Shown here one piece after another: positions 63,901-64,000 of a stretch of 64,000 bases of DNA; the first letter of the stretch is position 1, and each line of letters begins with the position of its first letter. A program made the position numbers and the translations under genes. Below the pieces are notes generated by a model. That model did not search any database. It was not told the origin of the DNA and saw only the letters and a list, made by a program, of their open reading frames with translations. The stretch is from Trichobilharzia regenti (Eukaryota > Platyhelminthes > Trematoda > Strigeidida > Schistosomatidae): positions 87,828,903-87,892,902 of the forward strand of contig OX235262.1 of assembly GCA_944472135.2 (NCBI GenBank). The letters run 5' to 3'.

Positions 63901-64000
63901 GCATTATGTAAAGCTAGATCGAATATGCTACGTTCAATGCGACAATTCACTTTATTATATGATTTACTTTTTGAAGCGATATTAGCTGGTCATTGTATTG
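14476..64000 (+). CDS. Receptor-type protein tyrosine phosphatase, partial (whole gene)
   Basis: Spliced model: 14476-14628, 14677-14817, 14851-14968, 15020-15231, 17341-17637, 20021-20317, 24316-24542, 33776-33922, 45452-45608, 47345-47566, 52212-52627, 54857-55017, 57441-57768, 61623-62052, 63809-64000+. All junctions are GT-AG and phases match throughout. It encodes, in order, two EGF-like repeats, about six FN3 units, an RVRR furin-like site, one transmembrane helix, a short juxtamembrane segment and a PTP domain. It would sit in the plasma membrane or tegument and remove phosphate from tyrosines of cytosolic substrates. The signal-peptide exon lies upstream and unseen; the end of the PTP domain and any second domain lie beyond 64000. 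Type I receptor PTP assignment is firm; the orthologue group is not. Confidence 0.9.
14677..14817 (+). CDS. RPTP exon b: EGF-like repeat 2
   Basis: Follows a 48-nt intron (GTAATC...TTCTAG) that contains no in-frame stop, so retention would add 16 residues without a frameshift. Encodes ACPPGNYGLNCTVKCNC then CNPINGVCIGGNKC and YYGAACIH, the same cysteine spacing as the previous repeat. Phase 1 to phase 1, so the module is symmetric. Confidence 0.85.
14851..15231 (+). CDS. RPTP exon c: FN3 unit 1 (with probable 51-nt mini-intron)
   Basis: Acceptor TTTTAG after a 33-nt intron restores the reading frame. Encodes FPPTVYSDCESLYIVWPEF, the start of an FN3 fold with its conserved Trp. Inside, 14969-15019 (GTTAGT...TTTTTAG, 51 nt, T-rich) looks like another tiny intron; removing it gives KYTTTSSNLSVYQ and a domain of normal length. 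It is in frame, so both readings stay open. Ends LEIKCPG with donor GTAATT, phase 1. Confidence 0.75.
15232..17340 (+). other. Intron of RPTP, no recognisable content
   Basis: 2.1 kb, AT-rich. No transposon family seen elsewhere in the window was recognised in it. Confidence 0.5.
17341..17637 (+). CDS. RPTP exon d: FN3 unit 2
   Basis: Acceptor CATCCAG, phase 1 in and out. Encodes LSNVSVVTNKNSVDVSWDG, with the FN3 B-strand Trp, then YWRRYSVTVYGLTPHDV, the tyrosine-corner strand. One exon equals one whole domain. N-glycosylation sequons (NVS, NYT) fit an extracellular position. Confidence 0.85.
18241..19560 (-). mobile_element. Penelope-like element A, 5'-truncated
   Basis: The - strand encodes a broken reverse-transcriptase C-terminal part (NNGCLPFLDVLITLREDGSI, STWTGQYLNYYSFCPLQCKK at 19200-19330) and the open frame described separately. 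Segments 18241-18270 and 19381-19410 are inverted copies (CGCCAATACATTACACGTTT then CAGATAA), so the element is partly flanked by, or contains, an inverted repeat. Confidence 0.8.
18490..19179 (-). CDS. Penelope-like element GIY-YIG endonuclease region
   Basis: 229 open codons. The N-terminal two thirds match the RT thumb/linker of Penelope-like elements (YISLPFRGDQQSLVTRQRLK, then AAINRTYYAAKL). Residues about 130-210 hold the GIY-YIG nuclease: CVYQFTCMCGDTYIGRTHRS with the Cys pair typical of the group, R at LDVRATEH, and HIIETGHKVDFNNAFKPIYK. In intact elements this nuclease makes the target nick for reverse transcription. It is truncated upstream and not autonomous. Confidence 0.85.
   Translation of the reverse strand: MVKCLFKRVHRICTADTIEEERQHLTEILLDNNYPMRFIRRYGSVNHTALPIQSVPKKDVYISLPFRGDQQSLVTRQRLKAAINRTYYAAKLTFIEKTKTMLSCKPSHYPNDSVTSHCVYQFTCMCGDTYIGRTHRSLDVRATEHIPKWLQQQMKSPDTTDPGNRCPTSSIAKHIIETGHKVDFNNAFKPIYKTRLGHILKFIEALAIKRLKPVLCVQKLFVITLNLPW
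19676..19868 (+). mobile_element. SINE-B (tRNA-headed), copy 1
   Basis: The head GTGGCACAGTGGTTAGGAC (A-box region) and GGGGTTCGAGCCC (B box) form a tRNA-like Pol III promoter; the anticodon-like arm reads CCGACCATGCACATGGTC. The body ends ATACAGTGTGGAATCAAGCT and an A-rich tail. Copies recur at 36948, 38873 and 44408. Confidence 0.85.
20021..20317 (+). CDS. RPTP exon e: FN3 unit 3
   Basis: Acceptor TTGTAG, phase 1 in and out. Encodes PKGPPMNLRQLSQANQSIYV then TWDYP, followed by GGPLEAYVVNIS and QILYTIQVAYRNAMGVGPAA: a textbook FN3 domain with the ..W.P, G.Y.V and Y.I.V..N..G.G patterns. One exon equals one domain, as in exon d. Confidence 0.9.
20561..20581 (+). repeat. (TC)n microsatellite
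   Basis: Uninterrupted TC dinucleotide run in an intron. Confidence 0.9.
21268..21489 (+). mobile_element. HH-SINE, complete copy with 12-bp target duplication
   Basis: Flanked by CAACCTGTTTGC at 21256-21267 and 21490-21501, so a clean insertion of 222 bp. The tRNA-like head has CAGTGGCTTAATGGTATACG (A-box region) and GGGTTCGAACCC (B box, about 21336). A hammerhead-like module follows at 21357-21405: stem I GTACTG/CAGTAC, core ATGAAGA, stem II GTCC/GGA(A), GAAA. The 3' tail ends TCATGATGAAATCCTGTA and CCCTACACACCAACACTTAA. Confidence 0.9.
21502..22769 (+). other. RPTP intron segment, no recognisable content
   Basis: AT-rich with short TA runs (about 22291-22305). No gene or known repeat seen. 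Confidence 0.4.
22770..22990 (+). repeat. Unclassified repeat, matching 36070-36260 in reverse
   Basis: CTGTATACAGAAGG, CTTAATCTGTCCATAC and AATAATCCCCAT-type blocks recur in reverse complement at 36070-36260 (CTGTATACACAGAC, CCTAATCTGTCTATGC, AATAATCCCCATCC). In both places an HH-SINE lies next to it. Confidence 0.5.
23005..23430 (+). mobile_element. HH-SINE, long form with tail of a preceding unit
   Basis: Begins with the family's 3' end (AATCAAATCCCTGCAAACCA ACACTTG junction) running straight into a 190-bp 5' domain (CTCACACTAGCGACTGG, GGTTGGGCGTAGGGAC), then the tRNA-like head (B box GGGTTCGAACCCC), the hammerhead-like core CGATGAAGAGTCC...GGACGAAACGG and the 3' tail. This is a tail-to-head unit junction, implying tandem copies once existed. 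Confidence 0.75.
23581..23630 (+). repeat. (AT)25 microsatellite
   Basis: Fifty uninterrupted bases of AT in an intron. Confidence 0.95.
24316..24542 (+). CDS. RPTP exon f: FN3 unit 4, first part
   Basis: Acceptor TTCGTAG, phase 1 in, phase 0 out. Encodes NQPTSFRVQYCGLNSCRLSW then TPP, YNILYWKQST and LLSDLDSGTVYYAS, i.e. strands A to F of an FN3 domain. The last strand is on the next exon 9.2 kb away. A Cys pair (YCGLNSC) near the B strand may be a local disulphide. Confidence 0.85.
24786..26266 (+). mobile_element. RTE-type LINE, internally deleted (copy 2)
   Basis: Starts within the linker after the endonuclease (QDKEWLSMETWKLIEERRMV, KKSARKDKRRLYDNLATEAE), continues into RT motif 1 (KLLKAGKAAGPDGTSPEALK), then jumps from KVWKER to a C-terminal part (PAPITINGRDLKEGTSFTYL), removing the catalytic RT core. 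The 3' third is nearly identical to 1405-2084 of copy 1, including the REIGN of GGCCGGGCCGGG-rich spacer. Ends TCCACTAGGAACCCAAAGGG. Dead, intronic. Confidence 0.85.
26268..26462 (+). mobile_element. HH-SINE 3' half with consensus hammerhead core
   Basis: Abuts the 3' end of RTE copy 2. No tRNA head. Contains CTGATGAGTCCC...CCAGGACGAAAT (26334-26360), which has the canonical CUGAUGA and GAAA core, stem II GUCC/GGAC, a short stem III and an AUC cleavage triplet. Stem I is only about 2 bp because the 5' side is replaced. The 3' tail CAACTCATGATGAAATCCTC is the family's. Confidence 0.7.
26463..28180 (+). other. RPTP intron segment, no recognisable gene
   Basis: AT-rich; contains a (TAA)n-type run at 28041-28074. 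No transposon family recognised. Confidence 0.4.
28041..28074 (+). repeat. (AAT)n microsatellite
   Basis: Eleven AAT units. Confidence 0.95.
28183..28487 (+). mobile_element. HH-SINE copy with palindromic stem III
   Basis: 5' domain end (GGTTGGGGTCGCGC), tRNA-like head with GGGTTCGAACCC at about 28335, then a hammerhead-like stretch with GATGAAACAACAGCTGTC and CAGTAC: stem III ACAGCTGT and the cleavage triplet GUC are intact. The core is damaged (CCGATGATTC). Tail CTAACCCTTACAAACCAA. Confidence 0.75.
28730..29830 (-). pseudogene. CR1-like LINE reverse transcriptase fragment
   Basis: Leftward remnant: SFLDYITAFDSIPKALLLSK near 29600, NFVKYADDLTISVPV at about 29370 with an intact YADD, and FNSCILPIILYWSPLFFPRL then KTLRAVSRVSCVPLTQ at 28740-28980. 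Stops and frameshifts separate the parts. A different LINE lineage from the RTE copies; likely the same broad group as 12780-13790. Confidence 0.8.
29919..32937 (+). mobile_element. Non-LTR retrotransposon with intact RT ORF
   Basis: A GC-richer island (CpG-containing, unlike flanks) holding the ORF at 30162-32389, about 240 bp of upstream sequence that may be its 5' UTR, and a 3' region to about 32937 ending AATAAAGTTTATATATTATTATT. No endonuclease domain precedes the RT, so it is 5'-truncated or uses one encoded elsewhere. The uninterrupted frame suggests recent insertion. Confidence 0.8.
30182..32389 (+). CDS. Reverse transcriptase of a non-LTR element, intact
   Basis: 735 codons from a GTG; the frame opens after a stop near 30162 and the first internal ATG is around residue 134, so the true start is unknown. 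RT motifs in order: GKAAGPDGMTPEVFK (about 229), SLIIPIYKKGDKSSCDNHRG (275-300), SQAGFRPGRGCID (about 325), IIFLDLKAAFDSVDREVLW (about 358, catalytic Asp), SGVRQGCPLSPFLF (about 415), DLEYADDIVLLGED (about 460, catalytic Asp pair) and the thumb FTYLGSTISPNGLIS. The C-terminus has LLYGCETWPLR and GRCRLPGWGPRDGK. It copies element RNA into DNA at the nick. RTE- or CR1-like; clade not certain. Confidence 0.9.
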   Translation: MERQHSWHAGHLNRRRKQLAVKPSRPQLDQETKSVFEEELAKHISVFDSCAHPEEAWKNIQAAIDTAVKAVNKVNPKVSKNHWISTASSELIDARRLIPASSEFNEERKLHKRKLTKSLRKDREQWWATKAKEMEKASRIGNTRQLFTLIRETGGRRQIISETISEKNGTIISSQDRRLDRWKEHYEEQFNLPTATLNLPSIQHLPEWDIDTGPPSLTEVTKAVTNLKLGKAAGPDGMTPEVFKYGGDSLLSGLTEVLGSVWESEEVPSGWCKSLIIPIYKKGDKSSCDNHRGISLTNIVSKVLGSIIMRRLSGAREAQTRESQAGFRPGRGCIDHIFTLRQILEHRHSYRRPTVIIFLDLKAAFDSVDREVLWRCLAVKGIPRKYIALIKALYSYSYSQVRAYGELSSELMTTSGVRQGCPLSPFLFNFIIDVLMDLTLGDFSDSGIDLLPGNNLVDLEYADDIVLLGEDADEMQSLLNTLSRNLRMFGMRFAPAKCKMMLQDWTTSTPSLKIGSEVVEHVDRFTYLGSTISPNGLISDEISARIQGARFAFVSLRRLWRRRDVRLSTKGRVYCSSVRSVLLYGCETWPLRVEDMKRLAVFDHRCLRSISRVKWHNKVSNMEVRRRVLGKQGKSIDEVVKLQRLRWLGHVLRMPSHRLPRRAMLADIGSGWKKASGGQTKTWHQSMKSTTVGLSHVGRCRLPGWGPRDGKNLWLETIGDMAQNRSQWRRCIHSL
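32938..33775 (+). other. RPTP intron segment with a small HH-SINE scrap
   Basis: 33513-33547 reads TAGAGAACCATTGGAAACCA GGGAGTACTG, the reverse complement of the HH-SINE stem I/tail region. Nothing else recognised. Confidence 0.5.
33776..33922 (+). CDS. RPTP exon g: end of FN3 unit 4, start of unit 5
   Basis: Acceptor TTTTTTAG, phase 0 in and out. Encodes IQSVFNFGTGNSETITFRT, the G strand of FN3 unit 4 (G.GN...T..FRT), then FDIRLVNRSYSGITVEWYFS, the A and B strands of unit 5 with its Trp. Lies between introns of 9.2 and 11.5 kb. Confidence 0.85.
33923..35440 (+). other. RPTP intron segment, no recognisable content
   Basis: AT-rich, no gene or family repeat recognised. Confidence 0.4.
35440..35750 (-). 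repeat. Half copy of the foldback repeat (see 60417)
   Basis: AAAACAAGTGATTCCACGAT GAGAC, then TTTGTGATTATAATTGTAGTT and GAAGTGGGTGCGGAATTAAT match 60465-60760. One arm only. Confidence 0.6.
35812..36012 (+). mobile_element. HH-SINE, degenerate copy
   Basis: Head damaged (GTGCTGGTTTCACAC where the B box should be), hammerhead-like CTGAAGAGTCCC...AGGGCGAAATAG, stem I/tail CCAGTACTCCCAGG, and the 3' end AGATTCATGCAAACCAACAG. Confidence 0.7.
36070..36260 (-). repeat. Unclassified repeat, partner of 22770-22990
   Basis: Reverse complement of the 22770 repeat; no coding potential. Confidence 0.5.
36905..36938 (+). repeat. (AT)n microsatellite
   Basis: Near-perfect AT run next to the tail of SINE-B copy 2; it may derive from the SINE tail. 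Confidence 0.9.
36948..37118 (-). mobile_element. SINE-B, copy 2
   Basis: Reverse complement of the family: tRNA-like head at 37040-37118 (B box GGGGATCGATCCCC) and body with CCATAGATATCAGATGTGCG. The 3' tail merges with the AT run at 36905. Confidence 0.85.
37328..37386 (-). ncRNA. Degenerate hammerhead ribozyme motif (Sm-alpha type)
   Basis: Reverse complement reads GGTACATCCAGAAGACCAGT then TCC, AAATAGGACGAAATGTGCATC and CTAGATTCCACTGC. Stem II, GAAA, stem III (AUGUGCAU) and the AUC triplet are present. The CUGAUGA core has become AAGACCA, so cleavage is unlikely. Confidence 0.75.
37443..37501 (+). ncRNA. Degenerate hammerhead ribozyme motif (Sm-alpha type)
   Basis: CCAG / CTGG stem I, core AAGACGA, stem II GTTC...GGAC, GAAA, stem III AUGUGCA and a changed cleavage triplet (AGC). 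Head-to-head partner of 37328-37386. Confidence 0.75.
37850..38200 (-). pseudogene. Penelope-like element GIY-YIG fragment, second lineage
   Basis: The - strand reads DAVYAGETSKTSKCKCKGVK (about 38115-38175, partly out of frame) then NRSVITLHSIERGHKIDFGK and SYKKRLITEALHVW. The YAGET strand and the H-S-x-E-x-GH motif fit a GIY-YIG domain distinct from copy A. Only the nuclease end remains. Confidence 0.65.
38215..39300 (+). mobile_element. RTE-type LINE 3' part (copy 3), split by SINE-B
   Basis: Begins inside RT (VDWIMRQTVGDEESGI), with DLDFTDDIYLMLHRLEELQA where the catalytic FADD is FTDD, then KIGLQVNTEKMGVVKI and the thumb TINGRDLTEVASFTYL. Continues after the SINE at 39054 (RWIGHTLRRPL frame) to GTTCCACACGGAGCCCAAGA. 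Frameshifted. Confidence 0.85.
38873..39053 (+). mobile_element. SINE-B, copy 3, nested in an RTE copy
   Basis: Head GTCGGTGGCACAGTGGTTAG and B box GAGGTTCGATCCCC; tail GTGTGGAATCAAGCTGTAAT then AAAAAAA. It separates KYVGESxx from RWIGHTLRRPL of the RTE frame, so it inserted after that RTE copy. Confidence 0.85.
39301..40017 (+). other. RPTP intron segment, no recognisable content
   Basis: No repeat or gene recognised. Confidence 0.35.
40018..40252 (-). mobile_element. SINE-C, copy 2
   Basis: The - strand starts with a tRNA-like head (GCGTCGGTCACATAGCGGTT, B box GGGGTTCGATCCCC), then CTCGCTAAGCCAG, the block GTTGGGCATGACGCTAGCAA TCC, and the RTE-like end GAAGCCCTATGTTCCACTAG. Confidence 0.85.
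40253..41155 (+). other. RPTP intron segment, no recognisable content
   Basis: AT-rich, no family repeat recognised. Confidence 0.35.
41156..41770 (+). pseudogene. Penelope-like element B remnant
   Basis: Reads CATSMCVYKFTCSCGASYID at 41395-41454 (GIY-YIG strand with its Cys pair), then in another frame ISEHYPAWLAKGQCKT, SSILEHLVNSSH and SSFKIIYKVRPNGTKGV, VEALAIH. Several frameshifts; dead. The 3' flank to about 42060 is AT-rich and may be its UTR. Confidence 0.75.
42095..42598 (+). mobile_element. RTE-type LINE 3' fragment (copy 4)
   Basis: KSVLLYGSETWRVIKSTSSK then LRSILKIRW and KWRWIGHTLRKLSSDITRQA in shifting frames; ends TTCCTCTAGGAATTAAAGGA and an AATAAT tail. Only the C-terminal part of the ORF and the UTR remain. 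Confidence 0.85.
42600..43625 (+). other. RPTP intron segment, no recognisable content
   Basis: No gene or family repeat recognised. Confidence 0.35.
43628..44085 (-). mobile_element. HH-SINE long form plus tail of an adjoining unit
   Basis: Reverse of the 23005 copy: 3' tail at 43630-43700, stem I/hammerhead area 43700-43750 (degenerate), a damaged head, the 5' domain (CACGCCCAACCTGCTGTACC, 43920-43940) and then AAGTGTTGGTTTGTAGGGAT TTGG, the 3' end of a next unit. Again a unit-to-unit junction. Confidence 0.75.
44100..45140 (-). pseudogene. Penelope-like element C, 3' part, split by SINE-B
   Basis: 44840-45109 on the - strand encodes SSVTEHLVNSRHSTPFEKSF, KIMYKIRSNLSKGVKSRHLG and AEALAIQKLKPTLCIQK, the C-terminal end of the Penelope-like ORF. 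The region to 44100 has short degenerate repeats (TAGAAATAA.AAAATAGACAGGA at 44642 and 44740; TTCCAGAA.TATTTC and GGTCAAA at 44250 and 44310) likely from the 3' UTR. Confidence 0.7.
44408..44597 (-). mobile_element. SINE-B, copy 4
   Basis: Head at 44520-44597 (B box AGGTTCGATCCCT), body with CCATACTTGTACCAGAAATA and tail CAAGCTGTAATCAAAAAAAA on the - strand. Inserted into the Penelope-like copy C. Confidence 0.85.
45452..45608 (+). CDS. RPTP exon h: FN3 unit 5, second part
   Basis: Acceptor AATACAG, phase 0 in, phase 1 out (donor GTGAGT). Encodes ISVELLETLLPVNPSFSKQT, FSHTGSGILRYTLSTLPASS and RFRIIINPIDEIG: an FN3-like C-to-G half with LP..S..R..I (the L-x-P-x-T-x-Y position). More diverged than units 2-4. 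No transposon similarity, and phase fits both neighbours. Confidence 0.8.
45609..46320 (+). other. RPTP intron segment, no recognisable content
   Basis: No repeat recognised apart from a G run at 46231-46239. Confidence 0.35.
46349..46405 (-). ncRNA. Hammerhead ribozyme motif, near-complete (Sm-alpha type)
   Basis: On the - strand: stem I CCAG/CTGG, core ATGACGA, stem II GTCC-CAAATA-GGAC, GAAA, minimal stem III ATGC/GCGT and a GUC cleavage triplet. Compared with the functional schistosome hammerhead, the only core change seen is C3 to A. Since C3 pairs with G8 in the active site, self-cleavage is probably weak or lost. Confidence 0.8.
46441..46498 (+). ncRNA. Hammerhead ribozyme motif, degenerate (Sm-alpha type)
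   Basis: GGTACATCCAG, core ATGACGA, GTCCCAAATAGGAC, GAAA, ATGCGCA and triplet ACC before CTGGATTCCACTGC. Differs from the active form at C3 (A) and at 16.1 (C for U). Inverted partner of 46349-46405. Confidence 0.8.
46728..47012 (-). pseudogene. Penelope-like element D fragment
   Basis: Open on the - strand: RRASIRFSEHIPRNLCLKGG (the R..EH.P..L region after the GIY-YIG strands), SAITRYTVDTGHLVEISKSF and FAEAIAIKRLKPDLCIQKES. 5'-truncated; only the C-terminal end of the nuclease remains. Confidence 0.75.
47345..47566 (+). CDS. RPTP exon i: membrane-proximal FN3, first part, with RVRR site
   Basis: Acceptor TTTTCAG, phase 1 in and out (donor GTAAGT). Encodes VSMGSSFLTAWTSPAPFANS, SVKFPTVSGYEGGPLNGFYI and NTNRVRRSV. 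The second part resembles the membrane-proximal domain of R2-type receptor PTPs (GP...Y.VVVE), and RVRR-S fits a furin cleavage site in the same place as in LAR- and mu-type receptors, which are cut there into two non-covalent subunits. Cleavage itself is inferred. Confidence 0.85.
47741..48398 (+). mobile_element. RTE-type LINE 3' fragment (copy 5)
   Basis: EEVTSFTYLGSVNSATDETD then frameshifted C-terminal sequence (GENGDGLDT; GLDTF) and the end GTTTCACTAGGAACCCAAGG. Flanked by versions of TCTCTGAAGCA / TCTGTGAAGCA (47741 and 48399). Confidence 0.85.
48403..49477 (+). mobile_element. RTE-type LINE 3' part (copy 6)
   Basis: Starts inside the RT palm (VRQGCLQLPMIFL frame), has HLEDLDFADDICLISHKLED with intact FADD, then the thumb in another frame (YLGSIVSTTGG-like) and the C-terminal SILNIRWPENISNRDL and KKWRWIGHTLRKL. 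Ends TTCCTCAAGGAATTAAAGGA. A further TCTCTGAAGCA follows at 49474. Confidence 0.85.
50297..50765 (-). mobile_element. RTE-type LINE 3' fragment (copy 7)
   Basis: Only reverse-oriented RTE copy. The - strand reads SGSQRIFPTACCRPLSTDNC and RWIYTEDQMAGSERITNKKL, the same frame as copies 1 and 2, ending CACTAGGAACCCAAGGGAAC. It belongs to the same subfamily as those two. Confidence 0.85.
50766..51060 (+). repeat. Foldback repeat, single forward arm
   Basis: TTTTAATTGCATTCCATACT, ATTCACACCTTTGTTCCAAT, then AAAAAAACCGTATACATAT and GAAAAGAGTCTCTTCACTGA match 60950-61145. Confidence 0.65.
51665..51899 (+). mobile_element. SINE-C, copy 3
   Basis: tRNA-like head CATCAGTGGTTCAGTGGTAG and TGGGGTTCAGTCGCC (B box changed), then CTCACTAAGCCAGCAATAAG, GGAAGGTTGGCTGTGAGGCT and GAAGCCCTCTGTTCCACTAG. 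The head differs in its anticodon arm from SINE-B. Confidence 0.85.
51930..52145. mobile_element. Inverted pair of HH-SINE 3' halves
   Basis: 51930-52060 is a reverse tail-to-head part (AAACCAGGGAGTACTGGACG, TTCATTCTAGTTTAGGAATC); from about 52065 a forward tail follows (GGTATTTCAATGATTCCCTA, CCGATCAACTCCTCGAAACA). The junction deletes the hammerhead of the forward half. Lies just before RPTP exon j. Confidence 0.7.
52212..52627 (+). CDS. RPTP exon j: end of last FN3, transmembrane helix
   Basis: Acceptor AAATATAG, phase 1 in, phase 0 out. Encodes LDRTQLGLSNNANIVYYSNT, then NTSYTVTAFIQSEVDGTSEF and AGYVTFVTG (final FN3 strands), a linker, and the membrane helix LLGIILGILLALVILALIAF then LIFYF. 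The stop-transfer cluster CRKRYQ puts what follows in the cytosol. This confirms type I topology. Confidence 0.9.
52628..54371 (+). other. RPTP intron segment
   Basis: 53165-53290 (TATATATGCGATTGTACAGC, GAAAAGAGTCTCTTTGCTGA) is a piece of the foldback repeat family. The rest has no recognised content. Confidence 0.45.
54382..54615 (+). mobile_element. SINE-C, copy 4, with target duplication
   Basis: Flanked by ATAGTTCGTG at 54372-54381 and 54616-54625. Head GTCGGTGGCACAGCGGTTGA, B box GGGGTTCGATCCCC, then TCTCCAAGCCAGTCATAAAA, GTTGGGCATGAGGCTAACAA and GAAGCCCTTTGTTCCACTGG, with a short A-rich tail. The best-preserved copy of the family here. Confidence 0.9.
54857..55017 (+). CDS. RPTP exon k: juxtamembrane segment
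   Basis: The acceptor AAAGAAAG at 54856 is the only nearby AG that gives phase 0 and an open frame; an in-frame TAA at 54848 excludes earlier ones. Encodes SHLLPYSYAWWSVPEDTREP, then EHGPAHTLIGTWPINEILAT and FSREYAR. The P-I-x-E-I-L-x-x-F-x-x-E-Y stretch is the helix that starts receptor PTP cytosolic regions. Leaves in phase 2 (donor GTATGG). The polypyrimidine tract is poor. Confidence 0.75.
56063..56545 (+). mobile_element. RTE-type LINE 3' fragment (copy 8)
   Basis: Degenerate C-terminal frame (SNRPLHTFIDSCTLLWFHTE, RRKWRWIGHNLRRPSDDTER in shifting frames), ending GTTCCACATGGAACCCAAGG then AATAATAATAG. Confidence 0.8.
57181..57385 (-). mobile_element. SINE-C-like, diverged copy
   Basis: The - strand: head-like TGGGTTCAAATCTCGCCTCC (B-box area), CTAGGGAAGAGGAGAGC and the end GAAGTTCTGTGTTCCACGTG. 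The A-box region is hardly recognisable. Confidence 0.55.
57441..57768 (+). CDS. RPTP exon l: PTP domain, N-terminal half
   Basis: Acceptor CTTTCAG, phase 2 in, phase 0 out. PTP motifs in order: NLSKNRSQTILPYDHNRVSL, DYINASFIDGY, YIAAQSPFDM, DFWLMIF, IAQIVMLTNLVED and KCCQYWPE. The order and spacing are canonical. The KNRY tyrosine, which holds the phosphotyrosine ring, is Ser (KNRS), and YIATQGP has become YIAAQSP. Confidence 0.95.
57895..58300 (-). mobile_element. HH-SINE, long form
   Basis: Complete in reverse: 3' tail 57900-57975, a hammerhead-like module 57985-58045 (GTACTGATGAAGAGTCCCAA ... GACGAAGCGGCTGTC, CGGTAC), tRNA-like head with B box GGGTTCGAACCC (58055-58070) and the 5' domain to 58300. 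Stem II carries an AGGC-type duplication. The triplet before the stem I 3' strand is GUC. Confidence 0.8.
58570..59600 (+). pseudogene. Penelope-like element E, RT plus GIY-YIG remnant
   Basis: KLENEPLNNLIGKFSLYRRY is followed, after an extra AT dinucleotide, by MDDTFIPCDDDLNRN: the catalytic Y-MDD box of Penelope-like RT. Then FIEEHSAMKFTCEEESRNRI, SIWTGQYTHFHSLVLLQYKR and, near 59230, IYQFNCVCGGVRYIGRCSRD (GIY-YIG). Many stops and frameshifts. The longest Penelope-like copy in the window. Confidence 0.85.
60417..61155. repeat. Foldback (inverted-repeat) element, two arms
   Basis: The left arm 60417-60640 (TTATTCCCTTAACTCATGG, AAACAAGTGATTCAGCGAAG, TGTACAATCGTATATATA, TATGAAATGCAATTAAAAAC) is the reverse complement of the right arm 60950-61155 (GTTTTTAATTGCATTTCATA, ATATATATACGATTGTACAG, CTTCGCTGAATCATTTGTTT, TTCCCTTAATCAT). 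The spacer of about 310 bp is non-coding. Single arms occur at 35440, 50766 and 53165. Confidence 0.75.
61623..62052 (+). CDS. RPTP exon m: PTP domain, WPD-like loop to catalytic Cys
   Basis: Acceptor TTTGTAG, phase 0 in, phase 1 out (GTTTGT). Encodes YGNIIVEIIDRIDYAHFTVR and YFNITEV, VMQYQFHSWITPDRKVPACY, then an extra Cys-rich segment, FDRLNFIEFYYRVKTASRP and DGPVLVHCAT. The WPD loop reads TPD, keeping the general-acid Asp. From that Asp to the catalytic Cys are 75 residues, against 34 in PTP1B, so there is an insert of about 40 residues with four Cys. Confidence 0.9.
62340..62560 (+). mobile_element. SINE-C-like, diverged copy
   Basis: Head-like TTAGTTAAGTGGATAGCAGA and GTCCAGTTTCGATTCTCACC (B box), body AGAGGAGGGATTTGGCGTAG GAGTAACAACCCCATC and end TTTTATGTTCTACTCAGAAC. 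Oldest-looking member. Confidence 0.6.
62884..63118 (-). mobile_element. SINE-C, copy 5
   Basis: The - strand: head GCGTCAGTGGTTCAGTGATA with B box GGGTTTCGATCTCC, CTCGCCTAACCGGTAGTAAA, GGTCAGTCATGAGGTTAGCA and end GAAGCCCCATGTTCAACTCA. Confidence 0.8.
63809..64000 (+). CDS. RPTP exon n: PTP signature after the Cys, Q-loop (runs off)
   Basis: Acceptor TTAACAG, phase 1 in. Completes HCATGLSRTGLYIAFD, i.e. C-x5-R-T as required for the P-loop, with SRTG for GRTG. Then LCKARSNMLRSMRQFTLLYD and LLFEAILAGHCI: the helix after the Q-loop. The usual IQT.xQ reads LRSMRQ, so the first Q-loop Gln is Arg while the second Gln remains. The exon continues past 64000. Confidence 0.92.

Overview
The window reads as nuclear DNA of a blood fluke (genus Schistosoma or a close relative; species not resolved). 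The reasons are: AT-rich sequence with very long 3' introns and tiny 5' introns (33 and 48 nt, probably a third of 51 nt) in one gene; Sm-alpha-type hammerhead ribozyme motifs; many RTE-type LINE copies (SR2-like), CR1/SR1-like LINE pieces, Penelope-like elements with GIY-YIG domains, a BEL/Pao LTR element, and at least three tRNA-headed SINE families. No bacterial-style operon, rRNA, CRISPR array or genuine tRNA gene was seen.

Genes. The dominant gene lies on the + strand from 14476 past the right edge. At least 14 exons encode a receptor-type protein tyrosine phosphatase: two EGF-like repeats, about six fibronectin type III (FN3) units, a furin-like RVRR site, one transmembrane helix (about 52540-52610), a juxtamembrane wedge-like segment and a PTP domain with the active-site signature HCATGLSRTG. 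The signal-peptide exon and the C-terminus (a possible second PTP domain) are not in the window. A second gene, on the - strand, contributes a probable first coding exon (2884-3309) of an unrecognised acidic-tailed protein running off to the left.

Layout. 1-2.1 kb: internally deleted RTE with an inverted SINE pair inside it. 2.1-6.8 kb: unrecognised exon and mostly featureless DNA. 6.8-10.8 kb: a complete BEL/Pao-type LTR element (LTRs TGTCA...TGACA, 5-bp target duplication GCATC) with gag but no recognisable pol. 10.8-14.1 kb: SINE remnant, CR1-like LINE and an unclassified repeat. 14.5-64 kb: the receptor phosphatase. Its introns hold RTE copies, a 2.2-kb intact reverse-transcriptase ORF (30.2-32.4 kb), CR1-like pieces, six Penelope-like remnants, tRNA-headed SINEs, two foldback elements carrying opposed hammerhead motifs (37.3 and 46.3 kb) and a larger foldback repeat (60.4-61.2 kb).

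How the parts relate. The mobile elements form families visible within the window. The tRNA-headed SINE-C copies share both a leader-like block and the 3' end with the RTE copies, suggesting RTE mobilises them. The most abundant SINE family carries a hammerhead-like module downstream of its Pol III box, and that module shares a C3-to-A core change with the hammerheads of the foldback elements. The phosphatase domain keeps the catalytic Cys, Arg and a loop Asp but departs from consensus at several other key places.
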